Shown piece by piece: positions 18,933-29,027 of a stretch of DNA of 64,000 nucleotides (position 1 is the stretch's first letter; every line of letters starts with the position of its first letter). Position numbers and translations under genes: made by a program. Under the pieces are notes generated by a model. It saw only the letters and a list, made by a program, of their open reading frames with translations. It ran no database searches and was not told the DNA's origin. The DNA is taken from the NCBI GenBank assembly GCA_029862165.1, contig JAOTXU010000008.1, positions 62,001-126,000 of the forward strand, given 5' to 3'. Source of the DNA: Gammaproteobacteria bacterium. Lineage in GTDB: Bacteria; Pseudomonadota; Gammaproteobacteria; Steroidobacterales; JABDKV01.

Positions 18933-20279
18933 TTAAGCCAGAGTGACTACCTCTTCGGCCGACGTGGGGTGTATCGCGACGGTGTCGTCGAAATCTCGCT
19001 TGGTCGCGCCCATCTTTATGGCCACGGCGAATCCCTGGAGCATTTCATCTGCGCCCGGACCGATTACATGACAACCGACTACACGCTCTTGTGCGCCAGT
19101 AACAACGAGCTTGGCGGCCGCCTGTGCCTCGCGACCACTTAGTTGGTCGTACATCGGCTTGTAGCTTGATTCGTATATACGAACATCGGCCCCGAACTTT
19201 TCTCGTGCTTCGGGCTCGGTTAAGCCGACGGTGCCAATAGTCGGATGACTAAACACGACTGTCGGGATGCAGTCATAGTCCAGCTTGCGATCGGCGTCGC
19301 CGCCAATAACCCTGTCGGCCAGTCTTCTGCCAGCAGCGATCGCTACCGGAGTCAGCTCCGCCCGACCGGTTACGTCGCCGATCGCATAGACACCTGCCAC
19401 ATTGGTATTTTGCATTTCGTCGCTAATCACGACGCCGTCCTCGCGGATCGCAACACCCGCCTTGTCCAGACTGAGGTCTGCACTGTTGGGTCCGCGACCG
19501 ATTGCCCAGAGCACTTTGTCAAAAACCCCCAACGAGGCGTGATTGGTATCCAACAAGGAGATTTCCCCACCGTCCGCGGCTGCCAGTTCTGCCACACGTG
19601 AATCCGGTACCACATCAATGCCGGCGTGGCCTAATTCATCAGTAAGGATGCTACGCAGCATCGGATCAAAGCGCCTGAGTACGCCATCGTATCGAACATA
19701 GATACGTACCTCTGCGCCCAGTGCAGCGAACATGCCTGCCAACTCGACGGCGATATAGCCACTGCCAATTACGGCAACACTATCCGGACATTTCTCCAAC
19801 TGAAAAAAATCATCCGATACGATTCCCAGTTGGGCGCCGGGGATATCCGGCACCCGGGGCTTGCCACCGGTTGCGATAACGATGTGATCGGCACTCATCT
19901 GCCGGTCACCGACGCGCACAGTATGTGCGTCGACAAAAGATGCATGGCCACGATATAGATTCACATCACGTCGCTGCAGATTACGCTCGTATATTGCGTT
20001 CAGTCTTGCAACGTAGGCGTCACGCCGCTCTTTAAGCAGTGCCCAGTTATGTCCGTGTACTGCTACGTCGAACCCGTAACCGCCGGCGTCTTCCAACACA
20101 TGAGCAATTTGCGCCGCATACCACATGACCTTCTTTGGAACACAACCCACATTGACACAGGTGCCACCCAGTCGACCGGATTCGATTACCGCGGCGCGGG
20201 CTCCGTGAATCGCGGCACGTTGGGCAGCGGCAAGACCGCCGCTACCGCCCCCGATAGATAATAAATCGTAGTGTTCCAT
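18933..20279 (-). CDS. gor: Glutathione-disulfide reductase
   Basis: A 448-residue flavoprotein disulfide reductase. The FAD-binding GGGSGG is at residues 10-15 and the redox pair lies in [13 protein letters not shown] (about C41 and C46). The NAD(P)H-binding [10 protein letters not shown] lies mid-protein and is followed by Arg residues (RIYVRYD) consistent with NADPH. The C-terminal HPTSAEEVV supplies the catalytic His-Glu pair. It reduces GSSG to GSH in the cytoplasm. Two ATGs in tandem open the gene (20282 and 20279). It is the last gene of a tight row with the glycosyltransferase (15 bases upstream) and flippase. Confidence 0.93.
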   Translation of the reverse strand: MEHYDLLSIGGGSGGLAAAQRAAIHGARAAVIESGRLGGTCVNVGCVPKKVMWYAAQIAHVLEDAGGYGFDVAVHGHNWALLKERRDAYVARLNAIYERNLQRRDVNLYRGHASFVDAHTVRVGDRQMSADHIVIATGGKPRVPDIPGAQLGIVSDDFFQLEKCPDSVAVIGSGYIAVELAGMFAALGAEVRIYVRYDGVLRRFDPMLRSILTDELGHAGIDVVPDSRVAELAAADGGEISLLDTNHASLGVFDKVLWAIGRGPNSADLSLDKAGVAIREDGVVISDEMQNTNVAGVYAIGDVTGRAELTPVAIAAGRRLADRVIGGDADRKLDYDCIPTVVFSHPTIGTVGLTEPEAREKFGADVRIYESSYKPMYDQLSGREAQAAAKLVVTGAQERVVGCHVIGPGADEMLQGFAVAIKMGATKRDFDDTVAIHPTSAEEVVTLA

Positions 20280-20294
20280 CATGTTCTTCCCCGC

Positions 20295-21536
20295 CTACGC
20301 AGACTTACGCAGTATTTCTCTGTACCAGGACTCAAGACCTGCAACGAGCCGGTCCCACCGAAAATAACTCTCCGCAATTTCGCGTGCCCGCCGGCCGATT
20401 GCGGCCGCCTGTTCCGGGTTGGCAATCAACGTCAGGACCGCCTCGGCCATCGCATCGGGCTCGGGCTCGGCCAACACACCCACTTCGTGCTCTGTAAAAA
20501 GTCGCTGCACTTCGCCGACCGGATTGGAAACCGTTGGCCTGCCCACACACATATAATCGCCAATCTTATTTGGCCAGCGCCCGCGGTTACTCACCGTGTC
20601 GGGATAGGGCATCAGAAACACATCGGCCGCGGCCAGGTGGTCAGCCAGCTCCGCATAAGGCACGCGACCCAGTACACGAATAGCCCGGCGCGCGCTTTCG
20701 CCGACGTCGATTTGGCGAATGTCGGCCTCGCGCACACCGACCAGTAGCAACAGTGCGTTTTTGCGGACGGCATGTACTCGTTCGAATGCAGCAAATGCCA
20801 ACGGCAAATCGACCAACACATCCAGACCGGCGAAACATAGCACCGGTTGATCCATTGCTATGCCAAGTCGTCCGCGTATGTCTTTTTTTGTGCAGATCGG
20901 GTCGAACGCCGCAAAATTGGCGCCACCGGGGATCCACTTGCACCGTTCACGCGGCACACCGAGGGTTATGGCGCGCTCAATCAGTGCATGGGACACAGCG
21001 GTAAGGCCGTCAAGTTTGTTGCGGTAATGTTCCTCAAAGAAAGTTTCCACACCGGCAAACGCCGCGCGATACCACAGCGGCCGCCGTTCTTTGATTAACC
21101 CACCGCGACCCCACCAGTCGATCCAGTCACTGACGATGGGAATACCGCGTCTGCGCGCATAGGTAAGCGCCGGCCAGATAACCGCAAGTCGTGTATCCAG
21201 ACAATGAATCAGATCGTACCGACGATCTTCGCGAAACAGGAAACGGCCGCGTCGCAGCGCGCAGACTGGATCCCAACCCTGGCGTAAGGATCCGATCAAA
21301 AGATCGGGGTTCTCGATGAGGCGAAAGCCGTCTACGTGTTCTATCCGAGTGCACAACCGCTCCGTTTGCGCATGGCACATGACATCGACATCATGACCGC
21401 GAGCTGCCAGCTCACGCGCCCATGGCTGTGCACGAAAGCTAATCTTGAAACGGCGATGATTACTAATGAGTAACAATCGCAGCGGTCCGGTTTCGCCAGC
21501 CGTCACTTTCCGCCGCACCGCTGCGTCTGCATTCAT
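20295..21536 (-). CDS. Glycosyltransferase family 4-like
   Basis: A 413-residue GT-B fold glycosyltransferase. The N-terminal half has the ARELAARGHDVDVMC motif seen at the acceptor side. The C-terminal half has YAELADHLAAADVFLMPYPDT and a GRPTVSNPVGEV segment followed by EPEPDAMAEAV, which in GT1/GT4 enzymes hold the donor-binding Glu residues. It starts at ATG 21536 directly behind a GTG. The upstream flippase ends 12 bases away, so a lipid-linked or surface glycan is the likely product; donor and acceptor cannot be read from sequence. Confidence 0.83.
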   Translation of the reverse strand: MNADAAVRRKVTAGETGPLRLLLISNHRRFKISFRAQPWARELAARGHDVDVMCHAQTERLCTRIEHVDGFRLIENPDLLIGSLRQGWDPVCALRRGRFLFREDRRYDLIHCLDTRLAVIWPALTYARRRGIPIVSDWIDWWGRGGLIKERRPLWYRAAFAGVETFFEEHYRNKLDGLTAVSHALIERAITLGVPRERCKWIPGGANFAAFDPICTKKDIRGRLGIAMDQPVLCFAGLDVLVDLPLAFAAFERVHAVRKNALLLLVGVREADIRQIDVGESARRAIRVLGRVPYAELADHLAAADVFLMPYPDTVSNRGRWPNKIGDYMCVGRPTVSNPVGEVQRLFTEHEVGVLAEPEPDAMAEAVLTLIANPEQAAAIGRRAREIAESYFRWDRLVAGLESWYREILRKSA

Positions 21537-21548
21537 CACGCTTTCAAG

Positions 21549-22976
21549 CTAATCCGCTGACCGTTGTCCAAAGCTGAAATGTTGCCCCAGACTATGCAGC
21601 CGTTGCGGCGACAAAGTTGCAATAGACCAGATTCCCAGACGACGTCTAAACAAGACGGCCATCGCGGCACTTTGCATGATTAGCACTGTTGCAGATACTG
21701 CCGCCACGCCTTCCACGCCGTAATAGCGCCCGGCGAGAAAACCCGCCACCATCGTCACGACTACCGACACCGTGGTAATCAGCAATAACGCCCGTTCGTT
21801 ACCGGTCATAGCCAGCCCAACCAGTGCCGGACCCGCCAAAACAAAAGCAAAATGCGAAATTGCCAGAAGCGTCAGCACTGTGGTGCCGCCAGCATAAAAC
21901 GTGCCGTAAAGAACGGTCATCAGGGTTTCTCCGCCAAGTAATATTATTAGCAGAAAAATGGCTGCCGGAACACAGGCTAGAGTGGCAACCGATCGAACCA
22001 GCGATTCCATCAGCCCGGTGTCCTCAACGCTGTGCAGATCCGAAATCATTGGTGGCACAACCGCGTTGACAATCATTGCCGGCATTTGCACAAGAACAGC
22101 CAATCGTAAAGCGGCAGTGTATAACGCCGTGTCACCGGTGCCGGTGGTGGCGGCAACCAACCATACATCGACCTGACCACGCAGCGTAAGCATCAACGTA
22201 GCGGCACCGAGTGGCACCGCAATAAGAAGCATCTGTCGGGTAACCGCGCTTTGTGGACGGGTTGATCGAACACGGATGCGGTCTGCCAAAAATATCAGCG
22301 CGACGAAGGCGGTAATTGCCGCGGCTGCGATTCCGGCCAGCACGACGGTGCGGTAACTGACTATGTCCAGGACATTCAGTGCCAGCAAGCCGATCAGGAA
22401 CAGACTGCCCGACAAGATCCCACTGCGACCCAGTCCGGCAAATATTTCTGCTTCGCGAATATCGTGATAACTACGGTATGTTTCGGCGAGCTGCCGTTGC
22501 ACCGCGAGCGACAAACACCAGATACCAAGTAACAACGCGTTCTGTGCCAGTAGTGGTGCGTTAATAGGACCACTAAACAACGGTCCGGCCACCAGCCACA
22601 GCATGAGGCCAGCGATCAACCCGCTGACAATTGCGATTACAAGGCCGCGACGCGCAAACACCGTCCCGCTTTCGCCGCGCGCACTGGCCGCCGAGACCAG
22701 GCGCACAACGGCCTGATCCGCGCCCAAGCCACCGACCAGGGCCACTACCGTAACGACACTAACCGCCAGTGCATAGGAGCCGAATGACTCTGGCGTCAAC
22801 AACCGCGCCAGCACAACGCCGATCACAAACGCGACGGTTGCCGAGAACACACGACCACCGATTGCCCATACGCCGCCGCCCAGCAGTCTCCTGGCGACCA
22901 GACGTTGACGTGGGTTATCGGGCATAGGCGCTGGTCGGCGCTTCGTGACTGCCCAGGCTGGCGTCGGCAAAGACAT
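21549..22976 (-). CDS. Polysaccharide flippase (Wzx/MATE-like oligosaccharide exporter)
   Basis: A 475-residue integral membrane protein with about 12-14 hydrophobic helices and few charged loops. The early segment ARRLLGGGVWAIGGRVFSATVAFVIGVVLARLLTPESFGSYALA is typical of the Wzx/PST oligosaccharide-repeat flippases. Start is uncertain: ATG 22976 and ATG 22925 (MPDNPRQRL) are both possible and neither has a strong ribosome site. It leads the row flippase-glycosyltransferase-gor. There is no polymerase or chain-length regulator nearby, so this is a minimal fragment of a surface-glycan locus. The 226-bp spacer upstream holds nothing I can identify. Confidence 0.85.
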   Translation of the reverse strand: MSLPTPAWAVTKRRPAPMPDNPRQRLVARRLLGGGVWAIGGRVFSATVAFVIGVVLARLLTPESFGSYALAVSVVTVVALVGGLGADQAVVRLVSAASARGESGTVFARRGLVIAIVSGLIAGLMLWLVAGPLFSGPINAPLLAQNALLLGIWCLSLAVQRQLAETYRSYHDIREAEIFAGLGRSGILSGSLFLIGLLALNVLDIVSYRTVVLAGIAAAAITAFVALIFLADRIRVRSTRPQSAVTRQMLLIAVPLGAATLMLTLRGQVDVWLVAATTGTGDTALYTAALRLAVLVQMPAMIVNAVVPPMISDLHSVEDTGLMESLVRSVATLACVPAAIFLLIILLGGETLMTVLYGTFYAGGTTVLTLLAISHFAFVLAGPALVGLAMTGNERALLLITTVSVVVTMVAGFLAGRYYGVEGVAAVSATVLIMQSAAMAVLFRRRLGIWSIATLSPQRLHSLGQHFSFGQRSAD

Positions 22977-23202
22977 TCGTGGGCATTTATAACTTCTGAT
23001 TTATCGGCACCGCAACAATCTGATTCTACTCGCAAGGGGCGTGTGTCTCCACTGGCGCATCCATACAATGAAAAAAACTGTCCTCAGTACGTGCTGTTCT
23101 GGCCGGTCTCATCTACACTGGCGCCTGCCTGCTGGCAAGCCCGAGGGTTACTTCCGGCTAGCAACTCCATACACGCTGGCCCGCGCCGTTTGAACTACCA
23201 GT

Positions 23203-25215
23203 ATGACTAACCCACTCGTGCAACATGACAAGCTCCCGCAGTTCTCGTGTGTTTGCCCTGAACACGTGGAACCGGCATTGGATCATCTCCTGTCCGAAAA
23301 CAGGCGAGAGATCGAAAAGTTGCTGGCGCATGAGAATCCGACCTGGGAATCGTTAATCGGTCCGCTTGAGCAACTTGGCCATAAACTGAGCCGAACCTGG
23401 TCACCCGTGGGTCATCTCAATGCCGTGTGTAACGATGAGAAACTACGTGAGGCATACAATCGCTGCTTGCCGAAACTCACAGAGTATGAAACTGAGCTAA
23501 AGCAGGACGAAAGACTATACGAAGCGTTTCTGTATGTGCAGAAGAACGACCAGCGACTCGATCCGATGCAGCAGCGATCGATTGATCTGTCGCTGAGAAG
23601 TTTTAGGCTTGCCGGCGTAGCACTGGCGGCAGCGGATAAAGATCAATTCAAAAAGCTAATGCAGAAGCTCACGACACTACAGGCACGCTTTGAAGAGAAT
23701 CTGCTGGATGCAACAAATGCCTGGACCTGTCATATCACCAACGAGAGCTTGCTGGCGGGAATTCCGCAACGGGCCGTGACGCGTGCGGCGGCAGAGGCAA
23801 AAAAGAGGGACAAGACGGGCTGGGTATTCACCCTCGACTACCCGTCGTATAACGCTATTGTCGGTCATGCCGACTCGACATCTCTACGCAAGAAAATGTA
23901 CACGGCATGGGTCACTCGCGCCTCGGATCAAGGCCCCCACGCCGGGCGCTGGGATAACAGTGACATCATGGAAGAGATCCTTGCCGCCCGCCACGAGGCG
24001 GCCAAACTGCTCGGCTACTCAAACTATGCGGATTATTCGCTCGCAACCAAAATGGCGGAATCCGTGGATCAGGTCGGTGTCTTCCTGCGGGACCTGGCCC
24101 AGCGCAGCTACGACGCCGCGACAGATGAATTCGAGGAGTTGGAACACTTTGCGGGTCATGAGCTGAATGCATGGGACGTGGCCTACTTCAGCGAGAAGCT
24201 GCGACGCGAGAAATTTGCCATCTCCGACGAAGAACTCCGGCCCTATTTTCCCATTTCCCAGGTGATGCAGGGAATGTTTGATGTCGTGCAGGAAATTTTT
24301 GGAGTTGACGTGCGCGAGCGGGAAGGTGTGGATGTTTGGAACGCCGACGTCCGTTTTTTTGACGTCATTGGAGCAGACGGTGCATTGCATGGTTCGTTCT
24401 ATATTGATCTCTATACACGCTCAGCCAAGCGTGGCGGTGCCTGGATGGATGATTGCATCGGTCGAACACGCACTACTAGCGGTGTCGTAAATCCGGTTGC
24501 GTATCTGTGCTGTAACTTCATGCCATCGGTCGGTGACACACCGCCGCTGCTCACGCACGACGAAGTTATTACCCTTTTCCATGAATTTGGACACGTTTTG
24601 CATCACATACTCACACGAGTTGATTATCCCAGCGTCTCGGGGATCAATGGAGTGGCGTGGGACGCCGTCGAGTTACCAAGTCAGTTCATGGAAAACTTCT
24701 GTTGGTTTGAGCAGACCGTGCCGATGATCTCGGGCCATTATCAAACCGGGGAGCCATTACCCGACAAAGTCTTCGAACGCCTGTTGGGTAGCCGTGCATT
24801 CCAAACCGGCATGCATATGGTGCGGCAACTTGAGTTTGCTTTATTTGACTTGCGTACGCATGCCGAATACGAACCACAAAACGGATCTCGCATCATGGAG
24901 ATACTCCAAGAGGTTCGACACGAGGTCTCAGTCGTGCCCAGCCCGGCCTTCAACCGCTTCGCCAACGGTTTTGCTCACGTCTTCGGAGGCGGTTACGCCG
25001 CAGGCTACTACAGCTACAAATGGGCAGAGGTGTTGTCGGCCGATATTTTCTCGGCATTCGAGGAGAATGGTGTACTCGATCGCGATACCGGCGATAAATT
25101 TCTTGACAGCATACTGCAGCGTGGCGGTGGTGTAGATCCAATGCAGGCGTTTGTAGCGTTCCGTGGCCGAAAGCCGGATATCAGTGCCTTGCTGCGTTAT
25201 AGCGGCATTGCCTGA
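23203..25215 (+). CDS. prlC: Oligopeptidase A (M3 family zinc metallopeptidase)
   Basis: A 670-residue M3 thimet-type oligopeptidase. The zinc site HEFGH is at residues 460-464 (VITLFHEFGHVLHHILT), with the downstream third-ligand region ELPSQFMENFCW, and the family GGYAAGYYSYKWAEVLSADIFSAF near the C-terminus. Length and order fit PrlC/OpdA, a cytoplasmic enzyme that degrades short peptides, including cleaved signal peptides. The start is ATG 23203 with only a weak ribosome site. Its TGA overlaps the ATG of xthA (ATGA), so the two are translationally coupled. Confidence 0.93.
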   Translation: MTNPLVQHDKLPQFSCVCPEHVEPALDHLLSENRREIEKLLAHENPTWESLIGPLEQLGHKLSRTWSPVGHLNAVCNDEKLREAYNRCLPKLTEYETELKQDERLYEAFLYVQKNDQRLDPMQQRSIDLSLRSFRLAGVALAAADKDQFKKLMQKLTTLQARFEENLLDATNAWTCHITNESLLAGIPQRAVTRAAAEAKKRDKTGWVFTLDYPSYNAIVGHADSTSLRKKMYTAWVTRASDQGPHAGRWDNSDIMEEILAARHEAAKLLGYSNYADYSLATKMAESVDQVGVFLRDLAQRSYDAATDEFEELEHFAGHELNAWDVAYFSEKLRREKFAISDEELRPYFPISQVMQGMFDVVQEIFGVDVREREGVDVWNADVRFFDVIGADGALHGSFYIDLYTRSAKRGGAWMDDCIGRTRTTSGVVNPVAYLCCNFMPSVGDTPPLLTHDEVITLFHEFGHVLHHILTRVDYPSVSGINGVAWDAVELPSQFMENFCWFEQTVPMISGHYQTGEPLPDKVFERLLGSRAFQTGMHMVRQLEFALFDLRTHAEYEPQNGSRIMEILQEVRHEVSVVPSPAFNRFANGFAHVFGGGYAAGYYSYKWAEVLSADIFSAFEENGVLDRDTGDKFLDSILQRGGGVDPMQAFVAFRGRKPDISALLRYSGIA

Positions 25216-25994
25216 TGAAGATTGCAACCTGGAATGTAAACTCGTTACGAGTGCGTCTTCAGCATGTCTGTGACTGGTTGCAGGAACACGAACCGGACAT
25301 ACTCGGACTACAAGAAACTAAATTACCCGATCACGATTTTCCCGCCGATGCATTTTTTGATCTCGGCTACGAATGCCGCTTTAGCGGGCAGAAAACCTAC
25401 AATGGCGTGGCGCTGATCTTCAAAACCGATCGACTGAGTAGCCCCACAGATCTAGTTACCCGTTTCGACGGTTTCGATGACGCTCAAAAACGCGTTATTG
25501 CGGCAAGCTTTGACGATATACGCATTTACAATCTGTACGTGCCCAATGGTCAGGCAGTGGGATCGGAAAAATACGCGTACAAACAAAGATGGATCACCGC
25601 ACTGCATGAGCAGATCGCTACCGAAATAAAAGACCACAAGAAAATTGTACTCATGGGTGACTTCAACATCGCCCCCGAGGACAGAGATATCCACGACCCA
25701 AAAGAGTGGAAAGGCAAGATAATGTGCAGCGATAGCGAGCGTGCAGCGCTAGCCAGTATCTGCGGTTTGGGATTCACCGATTTGTTCCGTTCGTTTGACC
25801 AACCGGAGCAGGTTTTTAGCTGGTGGGATTATCGTATGGGGGCATTTCGGCGCAATCGTGGGTTACGCATCGATCTGATCCTTTGCACCGATGCGTTGCT
25901 CAAAACTTCGACAAAGTGCCAGGTCGATATCGAGCCGAGGAAACTGGAAAGAGCGTCCGATCACGCACCGGTATGGGCCCATTTCAACCTTTAG
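25215..25994 (+). CDS. xthA: Exodeoxyribonuclease III
   Basis: 259 residues, the family's usual length. The start MKIATWNVNSLRVRL, the metal-binding LGLQETKLPD, the GDFNIAPEDRDIHDP loop and the C-terminal SDHAPVWAHF are the ExoIII/AP-endonuclease (EEP fold) signatures, including the catalytic Asp-His pair. It acts on abasic sites and 3' ends of duplex DNA in base excision repair. It starts inside the stop codon of prlC, and an RLRIDLILCTDALL segment before the end is typical. No terminator is obvious in the 110-bp gap that follows. Confidence 0.95.
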   Translation: MKIATWNVNSLRVRLQHVCDWLQEHEPDILGLQETKLPDHDFPADAFFDLGYECRFSGQKTYNGVALIFKTDRLSSPTDLVTRFDGFDDAQKRVIAASFDDIRIYNLYVPNGQAVGSEKYAYKQRWITALHEQIATEIKDHKKIVLMGDFNIAPEDRDIHDPKEWKGKIMCSDSERAALASICGLGFTDLFRSFDQPEQVFSWWDYRMGAFRRNRGLRIDLILCTDALLKTSTKCQVDIEPRKLERASDHAPVWAHFNL

Positions 25995-26104
25995 AAATTC
26001 AAAGTGTGACGAGTGTCTCAATTAGCTGGCATTAATCTCGCTGGACCGCCGCTTTTCTCGTAAACTCGGGGTTCCCCGTGGCAACGCCTCAGCCCGTTTA
26101 GCCC

Positions 26105-27115
26105 ATGAGCACGAACCAGCGCGCCAGCGACTTCGACGTTACCGGAACCGTGCAGGTTAGTTGCCCGAATTCTGTCTGTGCCGCAATTCGCGACATTTAC
26201 GCCCAGCTCTATCCCGGGCAATCCTTCGATACACTGGCGCAGGCATTCGAATACTTCCGCCAACTGTTCGTGGGCGAGGCGCCCGGTTATCGTGGTTGTG
26301 ACACCGTGTATCACGATATGCAGCATACCCTGGACATGACTCTGGCGATTGCGCGTCTGATTGGGGGTTACGAAAAAGCCCACGGCCCGGATGAGCAGCT
26401 CGGTTTTGAAAATGCCACGCTTGGGGTTGTCACCGCTCTTTTTCATGACTCCGGCTACATACTTCGCGACGATGATGACCAGTCCATCAATGGTGCCGAA
26501 TACACGAGCATTCATATCACCAGGGGCGTTGAGATTCTGTCTAACTTTTTGCCTACTATAGGGCTGGCGCATCTGGTCGCGCCGGCATCAGAAATCATCC
26601 ATTTTACCGGTTACGAGAAACCAGCCGATGAAATCAAAACCGACGACCCGCGCCAGCGAGTTGTCGGGCAACTGCTCGGCACGGCAGATCTAATGGCCCA
26701 AATGGCAGACCGGTGCTATCTCGAAAAATGTCGCGATCGTCTCTATTCGGAGTTTGTTCTCGGTGGTGTGGCGGTACACTTGGATGGCGAAGGTGACACC
26801 AAAGTGGCCTACGAATCAGGACTCGATCTCCTGAAGAAAACACCCGAATTCTTCAAGCGCATCTCCACTGAACGACTCGATGGTACTTTCGAGGGTGTCC
26901 ATCGTTATTTCACTGATTGGTTTGGAGGCAAAGACCCGTACCACGCTATGCTGCAGCAAAACCTGCAGTTCCTGGCAAAGATACTGGAAAATGGCGATTG
27001 GTCGGTACTGAAACGACGGCCGCCGGTGTTCACGACCGGTGGCGAAAGCCAGCTAGAAGACACGCAATCAATGGTGCAACTCCGGCTCAAGGACATCCAA
27101 AGCCCCGTCGACTAG
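26105..27115 (+). CDS. HD-domain metal-dependent phosphohydrolase-like protein
   Basis: A 336-residue soluble protein. Residues about 75-215 carry an HD-superfamily pattern: YHDMQHTLDM (first His), LFHDSGYI (the HD pair), ITRGVEIL with preceding SIH, and IIHFTGYE, then GTADLMAQMADRCYLEKCRDRLYSEF. This is the pattern of metal-binding HD/PDEase-like phosphohydrolases of unknown substrate. The N-terminal 50 residues look like a short helical cap. It could be a cyclic-nucleotide or nucleotide phosphohydrolase, but no signature decides this. It follows xthA after 110 bases and is probably separate. Confidence 0.75.
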   Translation: MSTNQRASDFDVTGTVQVSCPNSVCAAIRDIYAQLYPGQSFDTLAQAFEYFRQLFVGEAPGYRGCDTVYHDMQHTLDMTLAIARLIGGYEKAHGPDEQLGFENATLGVVTALFHDSGYILRDDDDQSINGAEYTSIHITRGVEILSNFLPTIGLAHLVAPASEIIHFTGYEKPADEIKTDDPRQRVVGQLLGTADLMAQMADRCYLEKCRDRLYSEFVLGGVAVHLDGEGDTKVAYESGLDLLKKTPEFFKRISTERLDGTFEGVHRYFTDWFGGKDPYHAMLQQNLQFLAKILENGDWSVLKRRPPVFTTGGESQLEDTQSMVQLRLKDIQSPVD

Positions 27116-27120
27116 TCTTT

Positions 27121-27196
27121 CGCCGGCATCCTGCCGCGTAAGTTCTTACTACAGCCAACGTCCGTCTTTGCGAGGAGCGCGGCGACGAAGCAATCT
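27121..27196. repeat. Two dispersed-repeat remnants between the HD and hydrolase genes
   Basis: At 27121-27138 the sequence CGCCGGCATCCTGCCGCG is a degenerate copy of the REP-like hairpin found at 52541 and 62826. At 27163-27196 there is a 34-base sequence (core GCGAGGAGCGCGGCGACGA, then AGCAATCT) that closely resembles a repeat seen in many bacterial genomes with the core GCGAGGAGCGAAGCGACGAAGCAATC. The remaining spacer to 27350 includes another REP-like TCGCGGCAAGGATCC and shows no gene. Confidence 0.55.
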
Positions 27197-27350
27197 AACT
27201 AATCACGCGTTATTGAAGCTGAGTGCGTTGACCCTAGCCCCGGGGCGAGAGGGAATAGTTTCTTGTGGAATCGCGGCAAGGATCCAGGCGGGATTTTCCT
27301 GGCCATATCGTACGGCCTCTTCACCAGCCAATCATATAAAATGTGCGTCA

Positions 27351-28229
27351 ATGACACTGACCCGACAAAACGACACCGCCCCGCTAGCACGCGTCATCGT
27401 CAAGCATGCACGCGATGCGCTGATTGATGACCGGCAGATCGATGCACAATGGCGAGAGTTGAACTACCCGGCACGTCCCGATCTTTCCGCAGCGCTGGCC
27501 GAATACGACGAATTCGTTGCGGCGTTAAACAAGGCAGGTGCGGAACTGTATTTGCTTCCCCCCGACGAGAACACCGGACTTGACTCGCTGTATCCACGCG
27601 ACGCCGCTGTCATGTGCGAACACGGTGCGATCCTTTGCTCCATGGGCAAGGCCGCACGGCGCGGTGAACCAGCGGCCCTCAAATCGATGTTTAGACGTCT
27701 TGAAATTCCAGTCTGTGGCGAGATTTCCGGAGCGGGCCTGCTTGAGGGCGGTGATGTCGTGTGGCTGGGTGAACAGATACTGGCTGTGGGACTTGGTTAT
27801 CGTACCAATGCCGAGGGCATAGAACAGTTACGCGAATTGTTGACGGGCGTGATCGATGAGTTAATCGTGGTACCGCTACCCCATTGGCGCGGTCCCAATG
27901 ATGTCTTCCACTTGATGTCCATGATTAGCCCGATTGATTCAGATCTGGCAGCCGTATACTCGCCGTTATTGCCGGTGCCGTTTCGTGAGCGACTACTAAG
28001 CCTGGGCATAGAACTGGTTGAAATTCCTGACACGGAATTCGCCACACAAGCCTGCAACATTCTGGCCCTGGGTCCGCGCAATGTATTGATACCGGATGGC
28101 AATCCGCAGACACAATCCAGACTCGTCGACGCAAATGTGGCTGTGCATGTATATCGCGGCACCGAAATATCACAAAAAGGCGGTGGCGGCCCGACCTGTT
28201 TAACGCGACCGCTCGAACGCTATGCCTAG
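27351..28229 (+). CDS. Dimethylargininase/amidinotransferase-family hydrolase
   Basis: 292 residues from ATG 27351; an upstream extension of 61 codons runs through repeat sequence and is rejected. The protein has the pentein fold pattern of the DDAH/arginine-deiminase group: LYPRDAAVM (substrate-binding Asp), GAGLLEGGDVVW, the catalytic His in GPNDVFHLMSMISP, and the nucleophile C283 in GGGGPTCLTRPL. Family members release dimethylamine or ammonia from methylated or free guanidino compounds to give citrulline-type products. The betaine-type importer starts 57 bases downstream on the same strand, so a link to uptake of a methylated compound is possible (inference). Confidence 0.82.
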   Translation: MTLTRQNDTAPLARVIVKHARDALIDDRQIDAQWRELNYPARPDLSAALAEYDEFVAALNKAGAELYLLPPDENTGLDSLYPRDAAVMCEHGAILCSMGKAARRGEPAALKSMFRRLEIPVCGEISGAGLLEGGDVVWLGEQILAVGLGYRTNAEGIEQLRELLTGVIDELIVVPLPHWRGPNDVFHLMSMISPIDSDLAAVYSPLLPVPFRERLLSLGIELVEIPDTEFATQACNILALGPRNVLIPDGNPQTQSRLVDANVAVHVYRGTEISQKGGGGPTCLTRPLERYA

Positions 28230-28286
28230 CTTGGGGCAATCTTGCATCGTGATATTCTCCATCACCCCGGTGCCAAAGCCTCAAAC

Positions 28287-29027
28287 ATGAACGAACGATC
28301 CGCGGCAGTGGTCTTCGATTCGGTCACGAAGTCATTCGACGGCCGCCCCGTGATATCGAAAATTTCATTGGCACTTCCTGCGCAGCGTGTTACCGCGATC
28401 GTTGGCGAGAGCGGCAGCGGCAAGTCCACGTTGCTGGAGCACATCAACGGTCTGCATCGACCGGATGATGGAACCGTGACGGTTCTTGATCAGCGGATTG
28501 ACTATTCCGCCGTGAGTGAATTGCGCAAGCGCATCGGCTATGCCGTGCAGGGCGTCGGTTTGTTTCCACATCTGAGCGCCGGAGACAACACCGATCTGTT
28601 GGCGCAACTCAACAACTGGGGCCCCCAACGCATCGTCGAACGCAGGCAACGATTAATGCGCTTGATGGAACTGGAACCGGAACTGGCCAGCCGCTTTCCT
28701 CATCAGTTGTCGGGTGGGCAACAACAACGTTTTGGTCTGTGCCGGGCAATGATGTTGGAACCGCCGTTGCTGTTATTGGACGAACCGTTTTCCGGCGTCG
28801 ATCCTATTACCCGTCTGGGCATCCACCGCGAATTCCTGCAGTTACAAGAAACTGAACCGACAACGGTCGTCCTGGTAACCCATGACTTACGCGAGGCGCA
28901 GAAGCTGGCGCAGTACCTGGTAATCATCCGCGCCGGCCGTATTGTGCAGTCCGGCCCCACCGCGGAGCTTATTGCCGCGCCGGGCGACGACTACGTTGCC
29001 AGATTGTTCCGGGAACACCTGCAATGA
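28287..29027 (+). CDS. ABC transporter ATPase, osmoprotectant (glycine betaine/choline) type
   Basis: 246 residues from ATG 28287 (MNERSAAVVF). It has the ABC ATPase motifs Walker A GESGSGKST, Q-loop, signature LSGGQQQRFG, Walker B LLLLDEPFSGVDP and the H-loop THDLREAQ, as in the ProV/OpuCA branch. Unlike ProV and OpuCA it ends after the ATPase domain, with no C-terminal CBS pair. In the best-studied homologues that pair is the ionic-strength or c-di-AMP sensing element, so its absence suggests different control. Its stop overlaps the start of the permease gene by 4 bases (ATGA). Confidence 0.88.
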   Translation: MNERSAAVVFDSVTKSFDGRPVISKISLALPAQRVTAIVGESGSGKSTLLEHINGLHRPDDGTVTVLDQRIDYSAVSELRKRIGYAVQGVGLFPHLSAGDNTDLLAQLNNWGPQRIVERRQRLMRLMELEPELASRFPHQLSGGQQQRFGLCRAMMLEPPLLLLDEPFSGVDPITRLGIHREFLQLQETEPTTVVLVTHDLREAQKLAQYLVIIRAGRIVQSGPTAELIAAPGDDYVARLFREHLQ

